DNA of 64,000 bases from Agapetus fuscipes (Eukaryota > Arthropoda > Insecta > Trichoptera > Glossosomatidae), in assembly GCA_951799405.1 (NCBI GenBank), contig OX637356.1, forward strand, positions 13,601,229 to 13,665,228, in the 5' to 3' direction. Under the pieces are notes generated by a model. It worked only from the letters and a program-made list of their open reading frames with translations. It had not been told where the DNA came from and ran no database searches. Of this stretch, positions 18,299-28,846 are shown piece by piece (the first letter of the stretch is position 1; the number at the start of each line of letters is the position of its first letter). A program made the position numbers and the translations under genes.

Positions 18299-18585
18299 GG
18301 CCCGTAGTCTAGTGGTGACGCTTTGGACTCGTTAATGGAAGGTTATGGGTTCAAATTCTAGCGGAGTACAAAAAATATGCCATTTATATTTTCACATGTA
18401 CTCTTCACTGGGTTGAAAAATTCATATACCTTTACCAAAGCCCGGTCGCCAAAGGTGCATCCAGTATACAGCAACTGGATCTTGCTTGAATATTGGCGCT
18501 TTCTATAGCGACGATCAAGCTTACAGAAGGCTCTTGAGGTGTGATTCACACAAAAATAGCGCTCACAAATAAATCATCCTTATAT
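18299..18585 (+). repeat. SINE-A1, near full length
   Basis: Head GGCCCGTAGTCTAGTGGTGA, B-box region GGGTTCAAATTCT (degenerate), body with TTCACTGGGTTGAAAAATTC, and the A1 end CTCTTGAGGTGTGATTCACA then AAATAAATCATCC. Confidence 0.75.
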
Positions 18586-18599
18586 TATTATTAGTATGT

Positions 18600-18668
18600 A
18601 TTGGCAAAAGTGAACCAAGGTTTCGCAGTATGGGGGTCAGTTTCATACCAACCTACTAGTCAAGGAAC
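18600..18668 (-). repeat. LINE-X 3' UTR fragment (minus)
   Basis: TTGGCAAAAGTGAACCA, GCAGTATGGGGGTCAG and ACTAGTCAAGGAAC. Confidence 0.55.
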
Positions 18669-18989
18669 TATTAATTAATTTTGTGAAAACAAACACCTTC
18701 AATTTCACGAAATGAGCTACTGTCTCCGTTTGCAGATAAAGTAATAAAGGACAAGATTTACTTGTAGCCAAATTCAGAAGAGGAAAAGTTGCGAAAAAAA
18801 TTCCAACAGAGGCCGAGGTCGCAGCCAACTTTCTAAGTTATGAAAAAACTCTGCGTCACGTTTATCTCGACTCACCTTAGTAAGTTTTTTCCGTTTTACA
18901 TCGCCAAACTTTCCATATCTTGGGATATTTTTTTGCTGAGGTACCCCCTGAAGCAAAAGCACATCTCCTCCGGTTCCACGACATATTGG
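18669..18989. other. Unassigned stretch
   Basis: Short overlapping frames on both strands, none supported. No repeat family recognised. Confidence 0.3.
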
Positions 18990-19189
18990 TCACAGACAAC
19001 CCGTCCACTGACAGTTCGGCCATGGACAAAGCGGTCACACGAAATTTAGTCCACACGATTTTTTGGTCAACGGAATTTCGGTTACTGGCAACTCTACCAG
19101 AGACAGTTCGGTCACAGTACAGTTAACCCACACGATTTTTTGGTCAACAAAGTTTCTGTAACTTCTGTAAATGTAACTCTGACGTCATT

Positions 19190-19440
19190 CTGCTAGGAGA
19201 AGCCAAAGCCTCTTTAGACCTGCCTCCATTTCTTCCTATCCTTGTATACCTCTTTCAATTCATTAATATCCATCACCTTTTTTGTACATTTTCTTCTTTT
19301 ACACTCACTTTGTAAATCCCATATTTTCACAATCTACTCAATCTAATTACTTCATAGTCTTCATACTTTTCTCGGTCGTCCCTTACCTCTTTTTCCTTTC
19401 ACACTTCCCTGTATACATACAATTTCATATAACAAAATAG
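19190..19440 (-). mobile_element. LINE-Y fragment (minus)
   Basis: Reverse complement encodes the LINE-Y ending (KGRGKGRPRKV-like, DIKELKEV and DRKKWR equivalents); the plus strand shows CATCACCTTTTTTGTACATT and CCATTTCTTCCTATCCTTG. Confidence 0.6.
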
Positions 19441-19509
19441 ACAGTGCTATCACAGAAATCTACTACAGTAAATTTAAACTACAGTTACTTCAAAACTACA
19501 ACAAGACCC

Positions 19510-19585
19510 AAAATCACCACATGCAACCCCTTCAGGGATAATGTAGCAAAAAGTTACACTATATGTGAAGGTTAGTTGCTTTCAC
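19510..19585 (+). repeat. SINE-B 3' end
   Basis: CACATGCAACCCCTTCAGGG, then AAAAAGTTACACTATATGTG and TTAGTTGC. Confidence 0.6.
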
Positions 19586-19796
19586 AGTAATTACAAAGTT
19601 TTCTGTAATGAAGCTCTCTGTGGACGATATCTTGTATGTGATCGAAATATCGTTGACCAAAATGTCGTATGGAAAAACATTTGTGTGACCAATTTGTCCA
19701 TGAACGTGCGGGATATGATCTCCTCTAACCCTTTCTACGTACTAAGGCGTAATATAATGTGTAAGTATACTCATACTATATCTTTCGCATCGTTTG

Positions 19797-19880
19797 GTGT
19801 TATTCACACACAACAAATCCATGGCTTAACCGTCTTCTAACGTGAATTTGCCATACAAAAAACGAGGGGGCACGGATCAG
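19797..19880 (+). repeat. Dispersed repeat R1
   Basis: GGTGTTATTCACACACAACA followed by AATCCATGGCTTAACCG and ACGTGAATTTGCC recurs at 30236-30292 and 58899-58985 in the same orientation. Class unknown. Confidence 0.5.
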
Positions 19881-20084
19881 CCATAGATCAAATGCTTTGT
19901 GAATAATATTTTCAATATACTTCTTGACTCTACTTTTGGAAATATTAAAAATTTTGGTTTTGAATCAATATTAAAACAAAGAAAATAAAAGAAGTACTTA
20001 AAAAATAGTGGTTTTCCTGTAATCTTGGCGGTTAAGATTTTTAAATCTTCATGTAATTTGCAACCAATATTTTTTTTATTTTAA

Positions 20085-20272
20085 GTGTTTTTAGGCTTTC
20101 ATGGCCGGCTTCAGATGATGATGACGAGGATGCAGCATCCATGCTTCTGGGCTTGTAGACCATAGTCCAGTTTTTCTTCACAGAAGGCTGCTTTTTTCTT
20201 TTTAGAAGGCTGCTACGTTTGGAGCATGGTCTACAAGCCCGGAAGAATGGATGCTGCATCCTCATCATCATC
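20085..20272. repeat. Inverted repeat with GGCCGG lead-in
   Basis: Arms 20115-20164 and 20225-20272 (GAGGATGCAGCATCCATGCT, GGGCTTGTAGACCAT and complements) enclose about 60 bases with a duplicated AGAAGGCTGCT. The lead-in GGCTTTCATGGCCGGCTTC resembles GCTTTCACGGCCGG after the Penelope remnant at 52285, so this may be Penelope-derived. Confidence 0.5.
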
Positions 20273-20280
20273 AATGTATT

Positions 20281-21120
20281 TATTTATTTGTTTAATTTAT
20301 TGATTGTCTTTTTAAGTAAGCCTTGTTTCAGAGCTTGTGATCATTTCGATTGCTCCAAGGAAGAAGGAAGTAACTCCGAAATTTAGGTTTTTGACTTATT
20401 TCCTTTTCTGTTGGTAACAAATCATTATCTTCATTCCAAGATGACATCCGTGTCTCTATCTCTTTTAAATTCGTTAATAAATTAATGTAAGAAATAGTTT
20501 AGGCATTGTTTTCCATGGAATAAAACACATTCAATTGGCTTTCCTGCAGAACTATCTTTTTCGACTTAGTGCTGTCTTCCTTGGAGCAGTCGATTTGAGT
20601 TGTGGGTTTTTATTTTTTGCTATATTGTTTGATTGTTTACAATTTAAACATGTCTGCTTGTGATCATGCATTAAACACAAATCTTAAATATTAATATATA
20701 CTTGCAAGATAGCGTACAGATTTTTTTGAAAAAAAAAAACAGTTGAAGCAGACATTCAACTGATACGCTCTCTTCACTCAGATTAATTTTTAGCAAGTTT
20801 CAGCTGTCATGTAAACTTCTCCATACGACATGTTTTACTGTTTACAAATAATAATATCAGAAAATGTTTGTAAGTTTGTTGGAAACAATCTCTGAAATAT
20901 TATATAATATATTTCCGAAGAATCTGGGAAGAGATTTTCATTGTATTTTGATATAAATTCTTGATAACAATAAAACAAAAGTGTTCGCCGTAAATTTGCT
21001 TTAATATTAACAAAGTTTATTTGCTTCATACCTACCTCAAATTGCTGTGAATATTTGGTAAACTACGTATTTAAAATGAAACAGAAAACTTTGCTTCTTT
21101 TCTCAGGGAAAATTTGTGAT
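20281..21120. other. Mostly unique stretch
   Basis: A small inverted pair, CGATTGCTCCAAGGAAGA (20349) and CTTCCTTGGAGCAGTCG (20575), and a LINE-X scrap at 20637-20706 (ACATGTCTGCTTGTGATCAT). No coding support. Confidence 0.4.
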
Positions 21121-21124
21121 GTAT

Positions 21125-21510
21125 TTATAATCAAGAAATTAAGTTGCAAAGATGTATTACCGTTTGAGGTTAATATTTTATGCATTGCCCACAAGCAGGC
21201 ACGTGTTAAGTGTCTAGATATTCTGAATGTGTCTTTATAAAATTAAAATAAAACTAATATAGAATGAACATTGACCCTACAACTCTTGCTATCCTTCCCT
21301 GAAAAGGGAGTGAGACAGTGTGGTTGGTCAACGTCATACTAAAAGATTAGTTATATTTTTGAGCATTTTTTTTACATATAATGATTAATTAATCATACAA
21401 ACAACAAAAACAGCCAATCCATGAAAAATTGTCTCAAAAACACACAACAATAAAAAATCAATCGCTTGCTGCCAGCATTGCAGATCAACCGCTATTGTTT
21501 TTCGGCGGCG
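21125..21510 (-). repeat. LINE-X 3' UTR with ORF end remnant (minus)
   Basis: TTAAGTTGCAAAGATG tail side, degraded hairpin CCCTGAAAAGGG, then the distal 3' UTR and CAGCATTGCAGATCAACCG, the complement of the ORF stop region. Confidence 0.6.
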
Positions 21511-21570
21511 TTTGCACACATTTTTACTGCTGCAAAAAAGAGCGATTGTGTTTTTTTGCTAAATATTAAT

Positions 21571-21870
21571 CTATAATCTAAGTTGCAAAGATATATTCAA
21601 TTAAAGATTCATATAATATGCGTTTCCATAAAAATACATGTGTAAGTTTGCGTTTACAAATGCTGCATGTCTAGTAACAAATTCAAACATCAAATAAACA
21701 ACAGCGCTTCAACTTTTGCTGACCTTCCCTGAAACAGGGGTGACATTGGCAATGTGAATCAATTTTTACAGCACGGGTGTTCTGCTTTGTAAACACAAAA
21801 CATCATTTTTTATAGCCCTAGCCGCCAGCATTGCAGATCAACCGTTATTTTTTGTTGTTTTTTTAGATTG
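21571..21870 (-). repeat. LINE-X 3' UTR copy (minus)
   Basis: Tail TAATCTATAATCTAAGTTGC, hairpin CCCTGAAACAGGGG, then a deleted 3' UTR start and again the ORF end complement CCGCCAGCATTGCAGATCAA at 21828. Confidence 0.7.
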
Positions 21871-22390
21871 TGTGTTTTTGTCAAACATAATTAACGAGAT
21901 GAAAAAAATATTAATTACGTTTTTAAAGTGATAAAAATATCATGTCTCTTCAACGCCGCTGAAATAAACTAGTTAGTTGGAATCCCTTTCACAGATTAAA
22001 AAAATATATATCCACTCGCGTGACCTATATCGCGGGGTAGTGGAGACGGGTTGCAAAGCAAAAAGCTTGGAAATTAGTGTAAACGAGATTATTTTTTCCA
22101 TTTCCTCGTCACGTGTGAGTTTAATTACAAAAAACCTTACAGCAGACCGGCGGGAGTTGATTTCAAAAGCTCCAGTCGCCGGGTTAATCAGCCACTTGGA
22201 CGCCGGGGCTGTGAGCGGCCGTGCTGCTTGAGAGGGGTGGGAAAGCGTCGCGTCGCTACACTATCGGCCAACTGTTTGCCGCTTTCTACTGATTTTTATG
22301 TTATTATCAACATATCAACATTTAATGCTTAATTTTGTAATTGTTTCATGTAATTGATTTTTTATTGAATCTTTATTATTTTTTCTCAAT
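21871..22390. other. Unique GC-richer island
   Basis: 21970-22260 is non-repetitive and GC-richer (GACCGGCGGGAGTTGA, CGCCGGGGCTGTGAGCGGCC). The 84-codon frame at 21977 lacks any family signature. Candidate conserved non-coding DNA. Confidence 0.3.
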
Positions 22391-22394
22391 GGAT

Positions 22395-22655
22395 TCCTTG
22401 ACTTACAGGTTGGTATGCGGCTGACCACCCATACTGTAAAAAATGGTTCACTTTGCCAATGTCACCCCTGTTTCAGGGAAGGACGGCAAATGTTGCAGGG
22501 CTTATGTTTATTTGAGATTGGGTTTTTATAATGTAGGTCCACATGCGGCATGTGTTAGCGCGAAATTATACTAACATGTCTGCTTGTGGGAATGCATTTA
22601 ATATAAATCTTAAATGATATATATCCTTGCAGCTTAGATTAGATTAGATTAGATT
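22395..22655 (+). repeat. LINE-X 3' UTR copy with TTAGA tail
   Basis: Complete 3' UTR from TTCCTTGACTTACAGGTTGG to GCTTAGATTAGATTAGATTA. Hairpin CCCTGTTTCAGGG intact. Confidence 0.85.
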
Positions 22656-22670
22656 CATTCAGCCAATCTA

Positions 22671-23113
22671 TACGGTCTTTGGAAAAGGTGTATGAATTTT
22701 TCAACCCAGCGAAGAGCAAATTTGAAAATATAAATGGTATATTTTTGGTCCTTCGCCGCGATTCGAACCAAAAACCTTCCATTAGACCGGTCCGTAGTCC
22801 AATAGTAGCACTTCGGACACGTTAATGTAAGGTTGTGGGTTCGAATCCTGAAAGAGCACAAAAATATACCATTTATATTTTCAAATATGCTCTTTGCTTG
22901 TTGAAAAAATTCAGATACCTTTATCAAAGACCGGTCACTTAAGGTCCATCCAGCCTTACAGCAACTGGGTCTTGGTTGAGAATTGGCGCTTGCAACGACC
23001 GAGCTCGCAGAGGGCTCTTGAGGTGTAATACACTCAAAAACAGCGCTTACCAAATAAATCAGCCTAATTTAATGAACGAGTCCGAAGTGTTACCACTGGA
23101 CTGCAGACCGGTC
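22671..23113 (-). repeat. SINE-A (minus) interrupted by SINE-A (plus)
   Basis: 22671-22792 ends at ACCTTCCATT and 23073-23113 resumes with AACGAGTCCGAAGTG and CCACTGGACTGCAGACCG, together one minus-strand SINE-A. The interruption is a plus-strand SINE-A1. Confidence 0.75.
22793..23070 (+). repeat. SINE-A1 nested in SINE-A
   Basis: Head GGTCCGTAGTCCAATAGTAG, B box GGGTTCGAATCCTG, A1 end CTCTTGAGGTGTAATACACT and AAATAAATCAGCCTAATTTA. Confidence 0.8.
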
Positions 23114-23126
23114 AATATAGTCACAT

Positions 23127-23215
23127 ATCTAATCTAATCTAAGTTGCAAAGATATGTTACATTGGAGATTCACATTACATGCATTCTCATAACCAGATTA
23201 TTATTTTGGCAAACG
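23127..23215 (-). repeat. LINE-X tail fragment (minus)
   Basis: TCTAATCTAATCTAAGTTGC then GCATTCTCATAACCAGATTA; truncated after about 85 bp. Confidence 0.6.
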
Positions 23216-23599
23216 CTATGGCAAGTTTCAACGTGGAGCCTTGTGCTTGAAGTTCTGGAATGTATGGAGAAGTGGCCTGCAGTGTCACTAACAGAGAGTT
23301 GCATTGAATCACGGCGCCACTTGAAGAATGTGGAATCCAATCTCAGTCTATTGTAGTGCAGGAGTTAAAGGGTTGGCTCTGTTAAAAAATGCTTAGTTAC
23401 AAGTGTGAAAGATCCTCTCTTTTATAATGAAATTGTTAACAATAAATTCAACTGCAATTTTATTAAAAGTGAATCCGAAATTAATCAGAGTATGCTCAGG
23501 AACATGCGAGAATAGGCCTTGGTCACATATAAATGTAGGCTGCGATTCTACGAAGCTTCAATAACCCTTTGATTACTTGTCGATGCAAGATCTTTTTTC
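23216..23599. other. Unassigned; LTR relic at 23485-23590
   Basis: AGGAACATGCGAGAATAGGC, ACATATAAATG and GAAGCTTCAATAACC parallel the promoter region of the LTR at 54707 (GGAACATGCGAGCTTGGGCC, TATAAATA, AAGCTTCAGTAGCC). The rest, including a GC-richer part at 23225-23360, is unassigned. Confidence 0.35.
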
Positions 23600-24065
23600 A
23601 AATTCAAAGTATACATAATCATTTACCACATAAGCATTCATTCCATTTATTTTAAATTCATATTTTCATAATTTCTTTCAAAAATCAAAACTTTCATCTT
23701 ACTTGCATTCAACCTCAAATGATTACCTCTCAAAGCCAGCTTCATTCAATATAGAGAGCAATGTTTGCAATTTACGCCACCTACAAATTTTTCGAGGATA
23801 GTGCGGTTAGGAGTTGCACTATATGCGCTGCTTAGTTGCATGTCACCTTCACTTCAGGATACGGATCAAAAGATTGCATTACCATGCTGCTAAAGTCCTT
23901 AAATTTGTCCACGTTCTCAATACCCTTTGACTGAAAGCATGATCTGGAGACCGGAGTCATCTGTCCAAATTGTATTTATTTAGTTTTGTTGACAATTAAG
24001 TAGAAATCTTTTATCTCAATTTTAAGATTGGTTTGCTTGCAATATTCATGTATCTTTGTCACCAA
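23600..24065 (-). mobile_element. LINE reverse-transcriptase relics (minus), with SINE-B end
   Basis: 24065-23855 on minus reads KLVTKIHEYCKQTNLKIEI, then IENVDKFKDFSSMV, the palm-to-thumb region (NLK-x-N...K-T-K, then ENV-x-x-F-x-Y-LGS) of a non-LTR reverse transcriptase. 23720-23625 is the complement of the LINE-X ORF start (MKVLIFE). 23805-23850 is a SINE-B end (+). Confidence 0.55.
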
Positions 24066-24129
24066 TTTCCCTCTATTTATGGCAATCTTTATGAGCTCTT
24101 CTTGGGAGAAACAGCTTATATATTCGCTC

Positions 24130-24255
24130 TGACCAGCCCAACTTCACCTTCAGAAGAGGACTTGAAAATGCTGTTTTCGAAGAGCCACGGAGCCCTTGAG
24201 ATGGTCTGTGATCATTAAACGGCGCCACCAAAAATAAATCATCCATCATCATCAA
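24130..24255 (+). mobile_element. CR1/L2-like LINE 3' end
   Basis: CAGAAGAGGACTTGAAAATG coding end, degenerate hairpin (GAGCCCTTGAGATGG ... AAACGGCGCC) and TAAATCATCCATCATCATCA tail. Confidence 0.5.
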
Positions 24256-24362
24256 CATATTTAACAATATAACCTGAAGAAACTCTCAGTTTGGTCATCC
24301 TTGGGCATTTTCCCCCTCGATCATTTTTCTTTGATTTAAAAAAATGTAATTTGTCATGTATG

Positions 24363-24627
24363 TTCCTTGACTTATAGGTTGTTATGCGGCTGACCACCCA
24401 TAATATAAAAATTGGTTCACTTTGCCAATGTCACCCCTGTTTCAGGGAAGGACGGCAAGAGTTGCAAGGCTTATGTTCATTTGAGATTGGGTTTTTATAT
24501 TGTAGGTCCACATGCGGCATGTGTTAGCGCGAAATTATACATATCTGCTTGTGGGAATGCATTTAGTATAAATCTTAAATGATATATATCCTTGCAGCTT
24601 AGATTAGATTAGATTAGATTAGATCAT
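24363..24627 (+). repeat. LINE-X 3' UTR copy with TTAGA tail
   Basis: Very similar to 22395-22655, including TGTTAGCGCGAAATTATACA; same young subfamily. Confidence 0.85.
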
Positions 24628-26230
24628 CCCCTCAATAATGAACCTTCAGGCATTTTTTTATATTTTCCATGATCACATTTATAATAAGGTCCAATTCCTT
24701 TCCTGCTATATCTACCTTATTTAGTAGTTCTTAGAAGCTTGGTATAATCTCTGCCAAAATTATGGTGTGTTCAGCATTTATATGTTGTTGTTCACAGAAC
24801 CATTAACTTATACTCTTCTGTGAGAAATTTCAAGATATTTAGAAGAAAATAAGGATCACCAAATATAGTATACACATTAAACTGGTCTATAATTTGACTT
24901 GCAAGCAGGTTTGATTTTAATCCCAAAGTGTCTTGACATGTTTTCCCGTTTTGATGTTTTCTTTTGATGAAGGGAATATTACCGAAAAAAACTTATTCCG
25001 TACCTTCTTATATTTTATCGTGCACTTCTAAAACAAAAAAACATTATAATCCATCGTTCGAGTTATTCAATGTTTATGTTTTTTTGTCATCTCGGCAATT
25101 AGAACTTTTGTGAATGAATCAATTTCAATTGTCAATTCAACAAACTTTAAATGAACACAATGCCTTTATTTTTGGATGGACAACTATAATGTAATGTTAT
25201 AAAGATTCACAAGAGTTAACTTTAAATATTACACTTATTTTCATTAAAAAAAACGGCCCGATTTATGTTTTATTACCCTTTAAACGAAACCGACTTCTAT
25301 CTCATTATTTTGACAACAAAGCAACTGTCAAACCACGTCACAGCGTCCTAGGATAACTACCAACTTGTACAAGAGTATGATCGTTTTAGTTTATTTTATA
25401 AATTCAGAACAGCAATAAATAATGCATGTTCTTACTTCAAATCCTTTAAATAAACAGTTTATGGGTACCGAAGTAAATATATATTTTTTAAAACGTGAAT
25501 GAGTGCATTTTTGACGTTTTTTAATATAAATGCATGCATTGTAAACATACCTTGTACTTTTATCGTTACAAATGAATCAGTCATTTACTTCTTTAATTTC
25601 ATGAGCTCCTGGTATCCGTGACGTCATTGCAAGTCGACGCTGATTGGTTGTTAAAATGTCAACAAACCAGCGTCCTCCGACAAACCACAAGTATGAACGT
25701 AACAATTTATAATTTAATAAAAAAATCATTAATAATACTACTTATTATTACCACAATTATTTTTAAATATTATGTTATTTCTTACTAAATTTATTTCAGA
25801 TTTTTATTTGCATGATTTAACTTATACCTATTGATATTATGAATGAAATGAAATACAATATAGGCTTACCTTGTGATATTTCCTTAGAAACCAATCTTTC
25901 ATTTACCTCCTCATATTTCATGTGCTCCGGGTATCCGTGAGGTTATTTTAGTTAGCATTTATGTCCCACAGGTGTCGATGTCTAATTGCTTGTATGGATT
26001 ATTTCTTCATAATTGATTTCCATTAGGTTGTTTTAGTTTGAAAGTGATACACAGATGTCAATGCTTGCAGTAATTTTTGTAACTCAATCTCTTCAAGTTT
26101 CATTCACATCTGTTATTAGTTAGGTTACTTTACTTGTAAAGAAAAGTACACGGATATCATTGAAGTATTGCAAATTAAATCTTCAAAGTTTATCAGCTTC
26201 TGGTTCCCATGAAGTTAATTTTTAATTTGT
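24628..26230. other. 1.6 kb without recognised repeats; three diverged direct repeats
   Basis: Longest low-repeat stretch in the first half. Imperfect direct copies of TTCATGAGCTCCTGGTATCC + GTGACGTCATT occur at 25598-25630, 25917-25945 (TTCATGTGCTCCGGGTATCC) and about 26185-26215 (CAGCTTCTGGTTCCCATGAA). No coding support. Confidence 0.4.
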
Positions 26231-26720
26231 TGTATTAATAAGTTGCAAAGATATGTTACATTGGAGATTCACATTACATGCATTCTCACAACCAGACACG
26301 TACAAGTTCGTGCTGGCACATGCCTCATGTGAACCTGCAACATAAAAACCAAATCTCAAATTGACATAGATACACCCTGCAACTCTTGCCGTCCTTCCCT
26401 TAGACAGGGGTGACATTGACAAAGTGAACCATTTTTACAGCATGGGTGGTCAGCCGCATACCAACCTATAAGTCAAGGAACATACACGAAAAATTTCTTT
26501 TTTTAAATAAATAAATAATAATAGACGAGTATATGGACATCAAAAACTAAAACATAAAACAAATTTCCCTTTTATAAACCCTAGCCGCCAACATTACAGA
26601 TCAACCGCCATTTCTTTCTGTCCTTACATACTTCTTTCATTTCCTCCAGAGTCATAACCTTCTTCATACAGGCTCTTCTTTTATTATGACTTGTTCTTTT
26701 ATTCATCTTGGCTGTTATTT
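26231..26720 (-). mobile_element. LINE-X copy with ORF end (minus)
   Basis: Full 3' UTR, then minus-strand coding end (KKRACMKKVMTLEEMKEV-like, CKDRKKWRLICNVGG) at 26590-26690. The plus strand shows CATTTCCTCCAGAGTCATAA. Confidence 0.75.
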
Positions 26721-27074
26721 CTTTAGATGCTGTAGCTCTAACTAGGCTTTGGTGCTATTATCAGAAGGTTTCATATTAACTATTTCATGTTCTAGAGTTA
26801 ACTCCTGACTCAGTTTTTGGCATTTTCAAAGATTTTAAAAATGTCCTTGTTTTTTGTACAGTAATGATGGAATAATCATTTTTCAAATCAGTAATCAGGA
26901 TTTTATCAAAATTAATTTAGATGCATTCAGCACGTGCAAACCAACAAAAGGTTAAATAAAAATGTATATTAATGTTTAAATATCTCCGAAATTTGATGAT
27001 AAATTTATATTTCTGACAATTCCTTGAATTACTAGTTAGTTTGTGAATGATAATAGAATAGGGAAATTATAGAA
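26721..27074. other. Unique stretch
   Basis: Nothing recognised. Confidence 0.35.
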
Positions 27075-27327
27075 TTCCTTGACTTATAGGTTAGTATGAG
27101 GCTGACCACCCATGCTGTAAAAAATGGTTCACTTTGCTAATGTCACCCCTGTTTCAGGGAAGGTCGGAAAGAGTTGCAGGGCTTATGTTCATTTGAGATT
27201 GAGTTTTTATATTGTAGGTCCACATGCGGCATGTGTTAGCGCGAAATTATACATGTCTGCTTGTGGGAATGCGTTTAATATGAATCTTAAATGATAAATA
27301 CCTTTACAGCTTAGATTTAGATTTAAG
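27075..27327 (+). repeat. LINE-X 3' UTR copy
   Basis: Complete to the tail CTTAGATTTAGATTTAAGAT. Twelve bases later the tail of a minus-strand copy begins: tail-to-tail arrangement. Confidence 0.8.
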
Positions 27328-27338
27328 ATAGAATGATA

Positions 27339-27868
27339 CTATAATCTGTAATCTATGTTGCAATGATAGTTTTTTTTTAAATAGATTTGTGAAGAGGATT
27401 GCAATTCACCCACCTATTCTGCCTGGCCAGAAACAGGTATTAATATCATTAATCAATAATTCATTATTGTTTTACTTTAATGAATTATTAATTAATAATT
27501 ACCCAATAACATCTGTTGAACCAGGGTCAAAGTTATGGTCAAATGACCCAAGCGAGGATCGAACCAACGTTATTCTATTCCAAACACGTTAGAAAGATCA
27601 GCCCACTTGGTCCCCTGGGCCATAACACTGACAATGAAGATTCATATTAAACGCATCTCTACAAGTAGACATGTATAATTTCACGCTAACACATACCGCA
27701 TGTGGACCTACAATATAAAAACCCAATCTCAAATGAACATAAGCCCTGCAACTCTTGCCGACCTTTCCTTAAACAGGGGTGACATTGGCAAAGTAAACCA
27801 TTTTTTACAGTATGGGTGGTCAGCTGCATATGATAAATTATTTTGCAAAACTTTAAGGATAGGTACCT
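27339..27868 (-). repeat. LINE-X 3' UTR (minus) split by SINE-C
   Basis: 27339-27372 (ATAATCTGTAATCTATGTTG) and 27628-27840 (AATGAAGATTCATATTAAAC ... CTTAAACAGGGG) form one copy interrupted by a SINE-C. Confidence 0.65.
27390..27627 (-). repeat. SINE-C (minus), third tRNA-headed family
   Basis: On minus: GTCAGTGTTATGGCCCAGGG, then GACCAAGTGGGC, and B box GTTGGTTCGATCCTCGC; ends in an A/T-rich 3' part with a poly-T lead at 27370. The head is repeated at 33160-33236. Confidence 0.55.
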
Positions 27869-28010
27869 AGGTAAATGGACCTACAATATAAAAACCCAAT
27901 CTTAAATGAACATAAGCCCTGCAACCCTTGCCGACCTTTTCTTTTTTTTAATTTGTGTGGTCAGCCTCATATGATAAATTATTTTGCAAAACGACAAGGG
28001 TAGGTGCCAA
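27869..28010 (-). repeat. Local tandem duplication inside LINE-X
   Basis: GGACCTACAATATAAAAACC and TGATAAATTATTTTGCAAAA + C recur about 143 bases after their first occurrence (27708/27877 and 27829/27973), including non-LINE flank (GATAGGTACC / GGTAGGTGCC), so the duplication post-dates the insertion. Confidence 0.65.
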
Positions 28011-28636
28011 CATAGGTAAACGCATTACGAAAACAAAAATAAAATATTTTGAGTGAGAAAGGGGGGGAGAATTTCCATGACACGGGTCGTCGCTTGTTTC
28101 CACTAATTTTCATCTCTCTTGGGGGCCTTACAGGCGCTTCACAAATACAATAATTGTTGCCCCGTGTTTGCATTTATTTTCTATTGCATTGCGGTAAATA
28201 AAATAATAATTTCTCCAATTTTTTTTTAATTTAATACAATTTTTCCTTAATTTAACGCCCTAAAAATTAAGAAAAAAAATCCACACGGCTTTGCGACGTC
28301 AAAAATAGTAAATTCAAAATAAAGTATTGTTATTCAGGGATTCATTTTAATTTTAAGAGTATTGTTGTAGTTATTCGTAGAGAGGAAATAATGTCGGTGG
28401 CTGTAGGGCTGTAGTAACGCCGGGTTTTTCTTTATTACTTTTATTCGTTCTCGAGTTTTTGATACGACAGCGGGTACATGTAACTCGTGACGACAGATAC
28501 TACCAACTGAATACTTCTACCGTAATTGTAGAGAGCAATGAGAAAATCTATCTAACCATAGACATGGTATATCGAGTTATAATGATGCATCACAATTGCA
28601 AAACGCATGCCTTTGGCAGTTATTCTAAATTCAGTC
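28011..28636. other. Unique stretch with GC-richer island
   Basis: 28050-28180 is non-repetitive (GGGTCGTCGCTTGTTTCC, TTGGGGGCCTTACAGGCG). No supported gene. Confidence 0.3.
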
Positions 28637-28846
28637 GAATCTAATCTAATCAAATCTAAGCTGCAAAGATATATATAATTTAAGATTTATATTTAATGCA
28701 TTCCCACAAGCAGATATGTATAATTTCGCGCTAACACATGCCGCATGTGGACCTACAATATAAAAATCCAATCTCAAATGAACATAAGCCTTGCAACTCT
28801 TGCCGTCCTTCCCTGATACAGGGGTGACATTGGTAAAGTGAACCAG
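28637..28846 (-). repeat. LINE-X 3' UTR copy (minus)
   Basis: TCTAATCTAATCAAATCTAA tail, hairpin variant CCCTGATACAGGGG, truncated at GTGAACCA. Confidence 0.75.

Larger units (their letters stand above)
18990..19720. mobile_element. GGTCAC/GTTGACC-rich inverted element with nested repeats
   Basis: Left part (18990-19160) has repeated GGTCA words and two copies of CACACGATTTTTTGGTCAAC (about 19051 and 19128). Right part (19655-19705) has their complements (GTTGACCAAAATGTCGTATG, GTGACCAATTTGTCCATG). Between them lie a LINE-Y fragment and a SINE-B end. Confidence 0.45.

Noticed and set aside
22641..24621. Telomere-type (TTAGG)n arrays
   Set aside because: The TTAGATTAGA runs are short, start immediately after LINE-X 3' UTRs and have the wrong unit; they are LINE tails.
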